DNA of 64,000 nt, taken from Amylostereum areolatum. Its lineage: Eukaryota; Basidiomycota; Agaricomycetes; Russulales; Stereaceae. The position numbers and the translations under genes are program-made. The DNA lies in NCBI GenBank assembly GCA_012932865.1, contig SAXG01000020.1, forward strand, positions 682,001-746,000. The letters run 5' to 3'. How positions within the stretch are numbered: position 1 is the first letter of the stretch; each line of letters starts with the position of its first letter. Below are positions 63,659 through 64,000 of the stretch, one piece after another. The notes under the pieces were generated by a model. That model saw only the letters and a list, made by a program, of their open reading frames with translations, had not been told where the DNA came from and searched no databases.

Positions 63659-64000
63659 ATGGCAGACATATTCGACCCTTCGACCCATCCCCATCGCCGC
63701 TTCAATCCCCTCACCGGAGAGCATGTCCTTGTCTCTCCCCACCGTACGAAACGACCGTGGCTGGGCCAGACAGAACCCCCACAAACACAGTCCCTGCTCA
63801 AATACGACCCCGATTGTTATCTCTGTCCTGGAAACGAACGAGCCGGAGGTCACAAGAATCCCGTGTATGAGCACACCACGGTCTTCGAGAACGACTTTGC
63901 TGCCGTCCTACCTCCCCCTGGTCCCATCGCACCCCCTGCACCCCATCCTCTCCTCTCCACGCAACCCGTGCAGGGCCATTGTGACGTCCTCATTTTTCAC
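63659..64000 (+). CDS. GAL7: Galactose-1-phosphate uridylyltransferase, 5' part
   Basis: Leloir-pathway enzyme that exchanges UDP between UDP-glucose and galactose-1-phosphate. The start MADIFDPSTHPHRRFNPLTG at 63659 is followed by EHVLVSPHRTKRPWLGQTE, YDPDCYLCPGNERAGGHKNP with the C-x2-C zinc pair, and YEHTTVFENDFAAVLPPP. The frame stays open to the right edge (ending CDVLIFH), so the catalytic HPH part lies outside the window. No intron is needed in the visible 114 codons. Confidence 0.95.
   Translation, partial: MADIFDPSTHPHRRFNPLTGEHVLVSPHRTKRPWLGQTEPPQTQSLLKYDPDCYLCPGNERAGGHKNPVYEHTTVFENDFAAVLPPPGPIAPPAPHPLLSTQPVQGHCDVLIFH

Overview
The window is nuclear DNA of a filamentous basidiomycete, most likely an Agaricomycete. 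Genes are dense and broken by many 50-60 bp GT-AG introns. The gene set is fungal: Zn(2)Cys6 regulators, GPI1, RHO4, PEX6, MIC19, a Pom1-like DYRK kinase, a GH51 arabinofuranosidase with a sugar transporter, and a PriB-type zinc-cluster regulator. All coding models were assembled by eye from splice signals, so exon limits are approximate unless stated.

Layout, left to right. (1) 1-14.8 kb is accessory-looking. Two near-identical, head-to-head copies of a zinc-cluster regulator (copy A leaves the left edge on the minus strand; copy B at 11.6-14.8 kb on the plus strand) flank a damaged serine-hydrolase gene, a lipid kinase and the exosome subunit RRP42. (2) 15.7-21 kb holds a single-pass membrane protein, MIC19 and a PhoD-type phosphatase; a degenerate 26-bp repeat array lies between the last two. 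(3) 21-33 kb is a housekeeping block: PEX6, GAR1, a Mis14/Nsl1-like kinetochore protein, YJU2, VMA1 and RPT1. (4) 33.8-41 kb pairs an MFS sugar transporter with a tail-to-tail GH51 arabinofuranosidase, followed by a mitochondrial dehydrogenase kinase. (5) 41-50 kb has a large DYRK kinase, an ERT1-like zinc-cluster regulator and two poorly resolved genes. (6) 50.5-64 kb alternates strand at every gene: RHO4, GPI1, PFK2/FBPase2, a RecQ helicase, DDX41 and the start of a galactose-1-phosphate uridylyltransferase gene.

Two things matter most for interpretation. First, about twenty single- or double-base indels disrupt reading frames of conserved genes across the window, which looks like residual consensus error and makes any single pseudogene call provisional. 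Second, most genes are in divergent pairs with only about 150-350 bp between start codons, so promoters are probably shared. I found no clear novel multi-gene system. The best leads are the inverted regulator duplication with one eroded DNA-binding domain, the 26-bp palindrome array, and a probable 6-nt microexon in GAR1.
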